Shown: piece after piece, positions 1-8,257 of the stretch | Position numbering within the stretch: position 1 is the first letter of the stretch | Layout: the number at the start of each line of letters is the position of its first letter | Origin: RZYY01 sp036794825 | Lineage (GTDB): Bacteria > Bacteroidota > Bacteroidia > Bacteroidales > 4484-276 | Length of the DNA: 64,000 nt | Assembly: GCA_036794825.1 (NCBI GenBank) | Contig: DAIRGA010000003.1 | Span: 167,395 to 231,394 of the forward strand | Direction of reading: 5' to 3' | Program-made: the position numbers and the translations under genes | The notes under the pieces: generated by a model | Told to the model about the DNA's origin: nothing | The model's database searches: none | The model's input: the letters and a program-made list of their open reading frames with translations, nothing else

Positions 1-1303
1 TGCATCCACTAAATTCGGACCTGAAAACGCTGTAGCTTACTTCCCCTCAGCTACCCTCGGCTGGATCATTTCAGATGAAGATTTCATGGGAGGTTTTGAA
101 AAACTGAACCTGCTTAAGTTCAGGTTGAGCTATGGAAGATTAGGATCTGATAAGATCGGCGACTACCGCTACATCTCAACACTTAACGGAGAGGGAACGT
201 ATGTTCTGGACGGTCAGCTGGTTACCGGACGTGCAATTGGCCCCCTTGCCAACCCCAGCATCAAGTGGGAGCAATCACAGCAATTTGACGTGGGTATTGA
301 TTTACACTATTTCAACGACAGGCTTGAGTTTATGGCCGACTATTTTATCAAAACCACTGAAGACCTGCTTATTGGCTCAATCCCGGTTTCAGGAATTTTT
401 GGAACATCAGCTCCAGGTGCTGCTGCTCCAACCGCCAACGCCGGAACCGTACGTAACAGTGGTTTTGAGTTCTCGGCCGGATATCGTGGAATGGTCGGAA
501 AAGATTTCAGCTACCAGGTAAACTATAATCTAACCTTATTGAATAATGAAGTTCTTGAAGTAAAAAATGGAACCGGCTTTGTTGATGGCGGAAGTTTCGG
601 CGTTGGTCAGCCTCTGCCGGCACGCATGCAGGTCGGCTTCCCGATCGGATATTTTTATGGCTACCAAACCGATGGTATTTTCCAGAATCAGGCAGAAGTG
701 GACGCCCATCCATCGCAAATCGCCCTTGGCGCCGAAGCTAAGCCCGGCGATATCCGTTTTGTAGATATAAATAAGGACGGTGCTCTCACATCGGCTGACA
801 GAACCAATATAGGCAGCCCTATCCCCGCTTCGTTAATGGGATTGAACCTTACACTCAAATACAAAGATTTCGACTTTACTGCATATGCTTTTGCCAGTCT
901 CGACAACGAAATCGTGAGAAACTACGAACGTACCCAGCCCAACGTAAACCGCATGGCTTACATCATGGACAGATGGACCGGCGAAGGCACCAGCAATGAA
1001 GTACCCAGGGTTACTACCGCGGCTACAGCAAATAATATCTTCTCTGATTTTTATGTAGAAGATGGCTCTTATGTCAGATTACAAAGGATGGTGCTGGGCT
1101 ACAGGCTTCCTGAAAACACCAGCATGAAAATCGGCATCAGGGAAGTTCGCTTCTATGCTGCCATCAACAATCTTTTCACTCTGACCAAATACCAGGGCTT
1201 TGATCCCGCTGCATCAACCGGCGCGCCAGTCGGCTCAGGCTTCGACGATGGATTCTATCCGGCAGCACGTACGTATATTTTTGGCTTTAACATCAACATA
1301 TAA
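1..1303 (+). CDS. susC: SusC-like TonB-dependent outer-membrane transporter, C-terminal part
   Basis: This is the C-terminal 433 or so residues of a SusC/RagA-type TonB-dependent transporter; the reading frame is already open at base 2 and the 5' end lies outside the window. The readable part starts ASTKFGPENAVAYFPSATLG and continues through outer-barrel strands typical of SusC, such as the stretch YFPSATLGWIISDEDFM, and ends with an aromatic beta-strand (YIFGFNINI), the usual outer-membrane barrel C-terminus. SusC proteins import oligosaccharides across the outer membrane with SusD as the lid. susD follows after only 10 bases, so the two are one transcript. The plug domain, TonB box and any signal peptide cannot be seen. 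The substrate, beta-1,3-glucan oligosaccharides, is inferred from the neighbouring enzymes and not from this sequence. Confidence 0.93.
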   Translation, partial: ASTKFGPENAVAYFPSATLGWIISDEDFMGGFEKLNLLKFRLSYGRLGSDKIGDYRYISTLNGEGTYVLDGQLVTGRAIGPLANPSIKWEQSQQFDVGIDLHYFNDRLEFMADYFIKTTEDLLIGSIPVSGIFGTSAPGAAAPTANAGTVRNSGFEFSAGYRGMVGKDFSYQVNYNLTLLNNEVLEVKNGTGFVDGGSFGVGQPLPARMQVGFPIGYFYGYQTDGIFQNQAEVDAHPSQIALGAEAKPGDIRFVDINKDGALTSADRTNIGSPIPASLMGLNLTLKYKDFDFTAYAFASLDNEIVRNYERTQPNVNRMAYIMDRWTGEGTSNEVPRVTTAATANNIFSDFYVEDGSYVRLQRMVLGYRLPENTSMKIGIREVRFYAAINNLFTLTKYQGFDPAASTGAPVGSGFDDGFYPAARTYIFGFNINI

Positions 1304-1313
1304 TTCGTAAACC

Positions 1314-2804
1314 ATGATAAAGAATATTTTCAATAAAACAGTTTTAACGGGGTTACTTTTCATTGCAGCATTCTTCTTCTCCTGCTCCGATGATTTCGTA
1401 AAAGTTTCCCCGGAGTATTCCATTGATTCGGAAAACTATTTCAATTCGCCTGACGACTATTACATGGCGCTGGTAGCCTCTTACGACCTGCTGCAAGCTA
1501 CCTATGTAAATGTAATTGTTGGCGAAATTGCCTCCGACAACACACTTTGCGGCGGCGAAAGCCCAACTGATGTTATTGGCTGGCAACAAATTGACGACAT
1601 GATCCACACTCCGGTTAACAGCAACCTGAAAGATATCTGGAACTGGATGTTTGCCGGTGTTCAGCGCACTAACTATTTCATGGAGTTTAAGGATAAGATT
1701 GAATTTGAAGGTAAAGCGCAAATGATTGCCGAAGTCCGGTTTCTCAGGGCTTATTACTATTTTGAACTCGTAAAATGGTTTGGTCCTGTACCTTTGAAAC
1801 TTGATAAACGATTTCAGCTGGGTGATGAGACCTCAATTCCACGCTCACCGGTTGAGGATGTGTATGCTGCTATCGAGAATGATCTTACTCTTGCCATAGC
1901 TGACTTAGCAGAAACTCCGCCCACAGTTGGCAGGGTGTCCAAAGGAGCCGCTCAGGCATTATTGGGCAAGGCTTATCTATATCAAAACGATCCGGCAAAA
2001 TATCCGCTGGCAGCCGCCGAACTTGAAAAGGTGATTCTGAGCGGAAAATATTCGCTCGCTACCAACTACAACGATATGTGGGAAATGGAAGGCGAAAATG
2101 GTCCTGAATCGGTTTTTGAAGTTCAATATACCGATGTTGAAGGCGCCGGATTCGGCTGCCTGCAGTGCAGTGAAGGTAATGTTGCCGTTGGTTTCAGCGG
2201 TGTTCGTGGTTACGAAGGTCCTTTGTTTTCGCCGGGTTTCAGTTTCAATGTTCCGGTTCAGAAGGCTGTTGACGCTTTCGAACCCGGAGATCTCAGGAAG
2301 GATGTAACCATACTCGATATTGAGGCATGGGCTGCCGAACAGGGAGCTTCTTACACCACCGGCAATGAGCATACCGGCTATTTCAACCGCAAATATCTGC
2401 CCCGCAAAAGAAGACCCGAAGCACAAAACGACCTCAACCTGACCAATCCCAACAATTACAGGGCTATTCGTTATGCTGACGTTTTGCTGATGGCTGCTGA
2501 AGCCTTCAACCGCAGCGGCGATGATGCGAAGGCTCAAACCTATGTTAACCTGGTTCGTCGCAGAGCATTTGGCGACCTTAACCACGACATCACCCTTACC
2601 GGACCCGCCCTCTTAGATGCCATCATGCAAGAACGCTACGTTGAGCTGATGGGCGAAGGACACCGTTTCTTCGACCTGGTGCGCACCGGAAAAGCTGCTG
2701 AAGAAATTGACGGGTTTGTTACCGGTAAGCATGAATTGTTTCCAGTGCCAATAGAAGAGATCAACTTCTCCAACGGAAATTGGCAACAAAATCCCAATTA
2801 TTAA
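1314..2804 (+). CDS. susD: SusD/RagB-like nutrient-binding outer-membrane lipoprotein
   Basis: A 496-residue SusD/RagB family lipoprotein. It has a lipobox ending at Cys24 (FFFSC) followed directly by SDD, an acidic run of the type that marks surface lipoproteins in Bacteroidota. The TPR-like helical core is recognisable from MIAEVRFLRAYYYFELVKWF near residues 139-158 and the conserved C-terminal region with the motifs RYADVLLMAAEA, QERYVELMGEGHRFFDLVRTG and the ending NPNY. The length is normal for the family. It lies 10 bases after susC and 20 bases before the next lipoprotein gene. SusD closes the SusC barrel and binds the glycan; here it most likely binds beta-1,3-glucan oligosaccharides, which is inferred from context. 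Confidence 0.95.
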   Translation: MIKNIFNKTVLTGLLFIAAFFFSCSDDFVKVSPEYSIDSENYFNSPDDYYMALVASYDLLQATYVNVIVGEIASDNTLCGGESPTDVIGWQQIDDMIHTPVNSNLKDIWNWMFAGVQRTNYFMEFKDKIEFEGKAQMIAEVRFLRAYYYFELVKWFGPVPLKLDKRFQLGDETSIPRSPVEDVYAAIENDLTLAIADLAETPPTVGRVSKGAAQALLGKAYLYQNDPAKYPLAAAELEKVILSGKYSLATNYNDMWEMEGENGPESVFEVQYTDVEGAGFGCLQCSEGNVAVGFSGVRGYEGPLFSPGFSFNVPVQKAVDAFEPGDLRKDVTILDIEAWAAEQGASYTTGNEHTGYFNRKYLPRKRRPEAQNDLNLTNPNNYRAIRYADVLLMAAEAFNRSGDDAKAQTYVNLVRRRAFGDLNHDITLTGPALLDAIMQERYVELMGEGHRFFDLVRTGKAAEEIDGFVTGKHELFPVPIEEINFSNGNWQQNPNY

Positions 2805-2824
2805 TCAATTTAAAGTAGATAATT

Positions 2825-4867
2825 ATGAATAAGCTCAAAAACATATTCCTGTTTATTGTATTGTTGATGGCTGCAATTGCCTGTGAAAAGGAAATTGATA
2901 ACCTCGACAAGCTGAATAATGTAGCCACACCATCCATCCTCTCTGTCACCTACGACATTAAACAGGACAACTCGGGATTGGTTACCATTGTACCACAGGC
3001 CGTTGGAGTTACCGGTTATGAAATAAAATTCGGCGACGCCGGCAGCGCTGAAACACCTGCCAAATACGGACTGAACGATAAAATTACCCACATTTATGCT
3101 GAAGGAGATTACACCCTCGAAATCACCGGAGTTGGTGTTACAGGCCTCAAATCTACCTACCAGCAGAACATTACGGTTTCGTTCAAAGCACCGGAAAACC
3201 TCGTGGTAACTATCGTGGCTGATGGAGTAAATCCCCGCCTGATCAATGTGTCGGCTACCGCTAAATATGCCACCGTGATGGACATCTATTTTGGCGAAGT
3301 CGCCAACGAAGTACCTGTTACAAAGCTGCCGGGTGAGGTTGCCTCAAATCTGTACGATGAACCAGGCGATTACCAGATTAAAGTTATCGCCAGAAGCGGC
3401 GGAGCTGCCTCCACCGAATTTACGCAGATGATCAACATTTCAGCGGCATCAGATCCAGTTTTCCTGCCGGTCAACTTCGAATCCTTTACCGTAAACTATG
3501 CTTTCAGTGACTTTGGCGGAAATACTGCCACGGTTATTGATAATCCCGATCAAAGCGGTATCAACACCAGCGCACGGGTTGCACAGGCAGTAAAAAGTGC
3601 AGGAGCTGAAATTTGGGCCGGCAGCCTGCTTACCCTTGGAAGCCCGATTGACTTCTCGGTCAACAAGACCTTCAAGCTGAAAGTCTGGTCGCCAAAATCA
3701 GGTTCAATGGTTAAACTTAAAGTCGAAAATCTGGATAGCGGTTCAATTGCTCATGAAGTGGATGCATTTACAACCACGACCAATGCATGGGAGGAGTTAA
3801 CCTATGATTTTTCAGGCATTAATACTGCTGAACAATACCAGAAGGTGGTATTTTTCTTCGACTTTGGGAACACGGGCGATGGCTCTACCTATTACTTTGA
3901 TGACGTGAAACTGGTTGCCGGAAGTGTACCCACCGTTCTGCCCATCGAGAATTTCGAAGGCGTCCCCCCCGCATTCGTTTCTTTCGGAAACATAGCCGAT
4001 ATTGAAGTGTTGGCAAATCCTGACCCAACAGGCGCCAATACTACAGCAACCGTTGCCAAGTTTATCAAATCCACAGGCGCTGAGGTTTGGGGAGGGGCTT
4101 TCTTTGACGTTGCCCAGCCTCTTGATCTTGACAACTACAAAACAGTGAGGGTTTCCACATGGTCGCCGGTGAGCGGTATCATAGTAAAACTAAAACTCGA
4201 AAATTCTTTAAATGGCGCCGAGGCTTTCGAAGTTGATATGACCTCCACAGTTGCCAATTCCTGGGAAGTATTGGAATTTGACTTCAGCGCAGCTCCCAAT
4301 TTCACTTACGATCGTATTGTGATTTTCTTCGATTTTGGTAATCCCGGAAACGGCAACGAATACTATTTTGACGAAATCGAACTAAAGGGCGAAGGCGGAG
4401 GTCCTCAGCCGGGAATGGTCTTTGCAGATTTTGAGGGCGAACCTGTTACTTTTGTTGATTTTGGCAACGGTTATGCTGTTGTTATCGAAAATCCCGATCC
4501 ATCAGGCATCAATACTTCCAACCAGGTGGCCGAATTCAACAAGCCTCAGGGCTGCGAAACCTGGGCCGGCAGTTTCTTCGATCTCTCCTATTTCCTCGAC
4601 CTGGATTCCTATTCAAAAATAAAAGTAAAAACCTGGTCGCCTAAAACCGGAATTATCGTCAAACTCAAACTCGAAAATGCCTCCAACGGAAGCGAGGCTT
4701 ATGAAGTGGATATGAACACAACGGTATCCAACTCATGGGAAGAGTTGATTTTCGATTTCAGTGCAGCACCCGATTTCACTTACAACCGCGTGGTTATCTT
4801 CTTTGATTTCGGAACAATTGGTGACGATACCACCTATTATATTGATGATTTAACGCTAACCAATTAA
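2825..4867 (+). CDS. Surface glycan-binding lipoprotein (SusE/F position) with three A-type modules
   Basis: A 680-residue lipoprotein in the SusE/SusF position, probably a surface glycan-binding protein of the locus. The signal peptide ends with a lipobox at Cys20 (AAIAC), followed by EKEID. Two PKD/Ig-like domains (about residues 35-122 and 123-205) are followed by three tandem repeats of about 158 residues starting near 215, 373 and 531. Each repeat has a similar order of motifs: NPDxSGxNTS, then VxAQ or VAKF, KVWSP, VKLKxEN, and a final FFFDFG with YYFDD or YYIDD. I call this module A; it looks like a jelly-roll carbohydrate-binding module. The same module recurs in three large secreted proteins 20-35 kb downstream. 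There is no catalytic motif. Binding of beta-1,3-glucan is inferred. Confidence 0.8.
   Translation: MNKLKNIFLFIVLLMAAIACEKEIDNLDKLNNVATPSILSVTYDIKQDNSGLVTIVPQAVGVTGYEIKFGDAGSAETPAKYGLNDKITHIYAEGDYTLEITGVGVTGLKSTYQQNITVSFKAPENLVVTIVADGVNPRLINVSATAKYATVMDIYFGEVANEVPVTKLPGEVASNLYDEPGDYQIKVIARSGGAASTEFTQMINISAASDPVFLPVNFESFTVNYAFSDFGGNTATVIDNPDQSGINTSARVAQAVKSAGAEIWAGSLLTLGSPIDFSVNKTFKLKVWSPKSGSMVKLKVENLDSGSIAHEVDAFTTTTNAWEELTYDFSGINTAEQYQKVVFFFDFGNTGDGSTYYFDDVKLVAGSVPTVLPIENFEGVPPAFVSFGNIADIEVLANPDPTGANTTATVAKFIKSTGAEVWGGAFFDVAQPLDLDNYKTVRVSTWSPVSGIIVKLKLENSLNGAEAFEVDMTSTVANSWEVLEFDFSAAPNFTYDRIVIFFDFGNPGNGNEYYFDEIELKGEGGGPQPGMVFADFEGEPVTFVDFGNGYAVVIENPDPSGINTSNQVAEFNKPQGCETWAGSFFDLSYFLDLDSYSKIKVKTWSPKTGIIVKLKLENASNGSEAYEVDMNTTVSNSWEELIFDFSAAPDFTYNRVVIFFDFGTIGDDTTYYIDDLTLTN
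3468..4864 (+). repeat. Three tandem in-frame module A repeats
   Basis: Three coding repeats of about 474 bases begin near 3468, 3941 and 4415. Copies two and three are most alike, for example IIVKLKLEN followed by NGxEAxEVDM and FDFSAAP in both. Copy one is more diverged (AVKSAGAEIWAG). Confidence 0.8.
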
Positions 4868-4878
4868 TACTGATAAAG

Positions 4879-5814
4879 ATGAAAAAGTATAATCTGATTC
4901 TGTTTCTTTCGGTCTTTGGCATAATGTTCATCACCAACTCCTGCCAGACCGATGAATATGACCTGGGCGAACTGGTTGCACCAACCAATGTAACCGTTAG
5001 TTATGAAATCGTGGGAGCAAATGCCGAAAATCCATATGGAGACGGCAGCGGAATGGTGAATTTCACGGCTACTGCCGAAAATGCCATCACCTACACTTTT
5101 GATTTCGGCGACGGGTCGGGCAAGACAACCTCAGCCAGCGGTATGATAGCTAAAAGGTTCTCCATTACCGGAACCAACGCCTATATGGTTACCGTGCAGG
5201 CAGTAGGAACCGGCGGGATAACTTCCACCAAAACCACTCAGCTCGAAGTTTTGAGCACTTTCGAAGATGCCGAGGCAGTTCAGTATCTTACCGGCGGCAG
5301 CTCCAAAACCTGGTACTGGGCCTCTGACCAGCCGGGATTTGCCGGTTTAGGACCAACATCCGACGACTATGGAAATGCAGAATTCACCTGGGCAGCCTGG
5401 TGGAGCATCGCAGCTAATGACCCGGACAAAGCATGTATGTACAGCGCTGAGTTTGTATTCACCAAAACAGCCACCGGAATGACGTTCGAGCAAACTACCG
5501 GACCTGCTTTTATCCCGGGTACTTATGCCGGCAAAATCGGTGTTCAGGGCGATGTCTGCCACGACGAAACCGTTGCAACTCCTCTGTATGGCGTGAAAAA
5601 CATCTCGCTTTCACCGTCATCTTCCAATGCTTCAATTGTAGGTCAATACCGCGGCACCACCATGACCTTCTCCAATCAGGGCTTTATGTGCTGGTGGGTT
5701 GGCGCAAGCGAATACGACATCATCCAGGTTACCGATAACATCCTCAAAGTCAGAATAAAAGAGGATGAAACCTTCTCCTGGTACCACACATTTACAAGCG
5801 TAAAACCTGAATAG
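4879..5814 (+). CDS. PKD-domain surface lipoprotein, probable second glycan-binding protein
   Basis: A 311-residue lipoprotein with a lipobox at Cys22 (FITNSC) followed by QTDEYD, an acidic stretch that fits surface export. Residues about 35-130 form a PKD-like domain (YTFDFGDGSGKT is the clearest part). The remaining 180 residues are rich in Trp and aromatic residues (SSKTWYWASDQPG, FTWAAWWSIAAND, FMCWWVGASEYD) and have no catalytic motif I can see. Such aromatic-rich C-terminal domains behind PKD domains occur in surface glycan-binding proteins of laminarin loci. The gene follows the previous lipoprotein after 11 bases, so it is in the same operon. The glucan-binding role is an inference from position and composition. 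Confidence 0.7.
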   Translation: MKKYNLILFLSVFGIMFITNSCQTDEYDLGELVAPTNVTVSYEIVGANAENPYGDGSGMVNFTATAENAITYTFDFGDGSGKTTSASGMIAKRFSITGTNAYMVTVQAVGTGGITSTKTTQLEVLSTFEDAEAVQYLTGGSSKTWYWASDQPGFAGLGPTSDDYGNAEFTWAAWWSIAANDPDKACMYSAEFVFTKTATGMTFEQTTGPAFIPGTYAGKIGVQGDVCHDETVATPLYGVKNISLSPSSSNASIVGQYRGTTMTFSNQGFMCWWVGASEYDIIQVTDNILKVRIKEDETFSWYHTFTSVKPE

Positions 5815-5876
5815 TCAGGTACAGCTTTAGTTTGATAGTTTTTCATAACAGGTTTTGGTTAATAATGATGTAAGTG

Positions 5877-5912
5877 TTGCAAGCAGGATAACAATGCTTG
5901 TCCTGTTTGCAA
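5877..5912 (+). terminator. Stem-loop between binding-protein gene and GH16 gene
   Basis: Arms TTGCAAGCAGGA and TCCTGTTTGCAA pair over 12 bases with one G-T pair, around a 12-base loop. No clear T-run follows, so this may be a weak terminator, a processing site or an mRNA-stabilising hairpin. It sits in the 162-base gap between genes at 4879-5814 and 5977-7305, where differential expression after susCD would be expected. Confidence 0.4.
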
Positions 5913-5961
5913 CTCCCTTACATGAATCATCGGTTGGAACCGGCTTTATTCATCAACATAT

Positions 5962-5969
5962 TAATTTTG
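5962..5969 (+). promoter_or_regulatory. Possible -7 box TAATTTTG before GH16
   Basis: TAATTTTG fits the Bacteroidota TAnnTTTG -7 element and lies 7 bases before the ATG at 5977. No TTG lies at the right spacing upstream, and transcription from it would give an almost leaderless mRNA, so this may be chance. Confidence 0.22.
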
Positions 5970-5976
5970 ATACAAC

Positions 5977-7305
5977 ATGAAACATTCGACCTTAAACACG
6001 TTACGCAGACACTTCCACCGGATCATTTTACCGGTTTTTGCGGCCTTAATAACTCTTGGTATCAACAGTTGCAGCAAGGATGACGAGCCAGATTTAAAAG
6101 CTGATTTCTCCTTTGAATTTATTGACGATAACCATGTCAAATTTACCAATTTGTCGGCGGGTGAATACACCTGGATAATCTGGGATTTTGACAATGGGCG
6201 GAAAGATACGCTTGTTGACAAGAAAGCGACTCCACAGGTATATTTCTCGGTGGCAGGAAGTTACGATGTAACCCTTCAGATTACCAATAACTACGGGAAA
6301 TCGCAGTCGGTAACCAAAACGGTGAGCATTGCCAAAGATGACCTGGTAGTAAATTTCACTGCCCAGATCAATCCGGCAAGTCCTAATTACGTCGTGCTGA
6401 AAAATACCACGATGGGTAATTACAACTCTTTTAAATGGAAATACCTTGATAAAGTGATTGAAAATGAGACAGAACACACTGCGTATTTTCCTTATGCCGG
6501 AGATTACACCATTCAACTGATTGTAACCCTGAACGGTGTTGATTACTCAAAGTCCGAGCCGGTGACCATCACTCAAAACGATCCGAACTACGATCCCAAC
6601 CTGGTATGGTCGGAGGAATTCGATTATACAGGTTTGCCGGCACCGGCCAGATGGAACATCGAAACCGGTGGCACAGGCTGGGGTAACAACGAATTGCAGT
6701 ATTATACCAACAGCCAGAACAATCTCTCTGTCGGCAACGGCATGCTCACCATCACAGCCCGCGAAGAGCAGTTTGGAGGCAGGAATTACACCTCGGGTAG
6801 AATAACAACGCAGGGAAAATTTGACTTCAAATACGGCAGGATCGAAGCACGCATCAAACTTCCGTATGGACAGGGGTTATGGCCGGCATTCTGGATGCTT
6901 GGCGCAAATTTTAGTTCTGCTGGCTGGCCGGATTGTGGCGAAATTGACATCATGGAGATGGTCGGCGGAACCAATAATGATAATACCTGCCATGCCACCC
7001 TTCACTGGGACAACAATGGCGCGCATGCCCAGTACGGCCAATCCTATACGCTTCCCTCCGGTATTTTTGCCGACAATTTTCACATTTTCAGCATTAGATG
7101 GAATAGCCAAACGGTCAAAGCCTATGTGAATGATATTCAGTATTTTGAAATAGATATTACACCAGCCCAACTCAGCGAATTCCAGAATAATTTCTTTATG
7201 ATTCTGAATGTGGCCGTTGGTGGCAATTGGCCTGGCCCACCCAATGCCAGCACACAATTCCCACAAACGATGCAGGTTGACTGGATCCGCGTATACCAGG
7301 AATAA
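5977..7305 (+). CDS. GH16 endo-beta-1,3-glucanase (laminarinase) lipoprotein with two PKD domains
   Basis: A 442-residue lipoprotein: lipobox at Cys32 (GINSC) followed by SKDDEPD, an acidic signal matching surface-exposed lipoproteins. Two PKD-like domains cover about residues 40-118 and 120-200 (YTWIIWDFDNG is the first core). A GH16 domain occupies about 208-442. Its active site is GEIDIMEMVG with E322 as nucleophile, D324 and E327 as acid/base, the beta-bulge ExDxxE form typical of laminarinases. WNIETGGTGWGNNELQYYT and the C-terminal QVDWIRVYQE are standard GH16 laminarinase segments. It should cut beta-1,3 (or mixed-linkage) glucan at the cell surface into pieces for SusCD. It follows a 162-base gap with a hairpin and precedes a second GH16 gene by 20 bases. 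Confidence 0.92.
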   Translation: MKHSTLNTLRRHFHRIILPVFAALITLGINSCSKDDEPDLKADFSFEFIDDNHVKFTNLSAGEYTWIIWDFDNGRKDTLVDKKATPQVYFSVAGSYDVTLQITNNYGKSQSVTKTVSIAKDDLVVNFTAQINPASPNYVVLKNTTMGNYNSFKWKYLDKVIENETEHTAYFPYAGDYTIQLIVTLNGVDYSKSEPVTITQNDPNYDPNLVWSEEFDYTGLPAPARWNIETGGTGWGNNELQYYTNSQNNLSVGNGMLTITAREEQFGGRNYTSGRITTQGKFDFKYGRIEARIKLPYGQGLWPAFWMLGANFSSAGWPDCGEIDIMEMVGGTNNDNTCHATLHWDNNGAHAQYGQSYTLPSGIFADNFHIFSIRWNSQTVKAYVNDIQYFEIDITPAQLSEFQNNFFMILNVAVGGNWPGPPNASTQFPQTMQVDWIRVYQE

Positions 7306-7325
7306 TCCTGATAACCTGACTCAAC

Positions 7326-8153
7326 ATGGCAAAATATCTCTTCCCAATATTTGCATCTGTATTTCTGATGATTGCCTGCAACATGCAGCCGGCTGACAAA
7401 CCAGCACAAGAAAATTCAGGCGGTGATCTTAAGCTTGTGTGGTACGATGAGTTCGACTATACAGGTTTACCTGATTCCGCCCGGTGGGATTGGGATACCG
7501 AAGGGAATGCTGCAGGTTGGGGAAACAATGAAGCACAGTATTACACCAGCGCCAATCCCGAAAATACCTGGGTTGAAGATGGGTTATTAAAAATCACTGC
7601 CCGTCATCAAAGTTTTGAGGGTAAAGATTTTACCTCAGCCCGGTTGATCTCAAAAGCCGACTGGAAGTATGGCAGGATCGAAGCAAGCGCGAGGGTTCCT
7701 GATGGAAGGGGTACATGGTCGGCTATCTGGATGATGCCAGGTGGCTGGAGTTTCAATGATGGCAACTGGCCTGATGTTGGTGAAATTGACATTATGGAGC
7801 ATGTTGGCCACGAAACCGGTGTAATCCATGCATCAGCACACTCCCGCGATTACCAGTGGCAAAAGGGAACACAGAAAACGGCCGTGATCAACGTTCCGGC
7901 CGCTTCCGGGCAGTTCCAAGTGTATGCACTCGAATGGGATCAGGAGCTGATGAAAATCTTTGTTGACGACAGCCTCTATTTTCAATATAAAAATGAAGGC
8001 CTTGGTGAAACCAAATGGCCTTACGACAAATCGTTTTACCTGATTATGAATGTGGCTGTGGGAGGCGCCTGGGGCGCAATGCAGGGAATCGACACAACTA
8101 CTTTTCCGCAAACCATGGAAATTGACTGGGTGAGAGTTTACCAGAAACAATAA
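7326..8153 (+). CDS. GH16 beta-glucanase lipoprotein, single domain
   Basis: A 275-residue GH16 enzyme with a lipobox at Cys18 (LMIAC). The residues after the cysteine, NMQPADK, lack the acidic run seen in the surface set, so it is more likely periplasmic. The catalytic motif is GEIDIMEHVG with E153, D155 and E158. WGNNEAQYYT and the C-terminal EIDWVRVYQKQ are family hallmarks. It has no PKD or binding module. The gene starts 20 bases after the PKD-GH16 gene and the two GH16 domains are clearly related, for example in EEFDYTGLP against DEFDYTGLP. A division of labour, with one GH16 at the surface on polymer and this one on imported oligosaccharides, is inferred. Confidence 0.92.
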   Translation: MAKYLFPIFASVFLMIACNMQPADKPAQENSGGDLKLVWYDEFDYTGLPDSARWDWDTEGNAAGWGNNEAQYYTSANPENTWVEDGLLKITARHQSFEGKDFTSARLISKADWKYGRIEASARVPDGRGTWSAIWMMPGGWSFNDGNWPDVGEIDIMEHVGHETGVIHASAHSRDYQWQKGTQKTAVINVPAASGQFQVYALEWDQELMKIFVDDSLYFQYKNEGLGETKWPYDKSFYLIMNVAVGGAWGAMQGIDTTTFPQTMEIDWVRVYQKQ

Positions 8154-8160
8154 AAAATTT

Positions 8161-8234
8161 GAAGCTGCCGGTGATTGAGAATCAAATCTGTACTTTTCTA
8201 CCGAAGCAATTGTAATAGTTTACCCGGCAGCTTC
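8161..8234 (+). terminator. Inverted repeat after GH16 gene, possible terminator
   Basis: Perfect 11-base arms GAAGCTGCCGG (8161-8171) and CCGGCAGCTTC (8224-8234) enclose a 52-base loop just after the GH16 stop. The downstream sequence is T-rich (ATTTTCACTTTTTCC). It could end the susC-GH16 transcript or reduce read-through into the transporter. Confidence 0.45.
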
Positions 8235-8257
8235 ATTTTCACTTTTTCCGATCCAGC

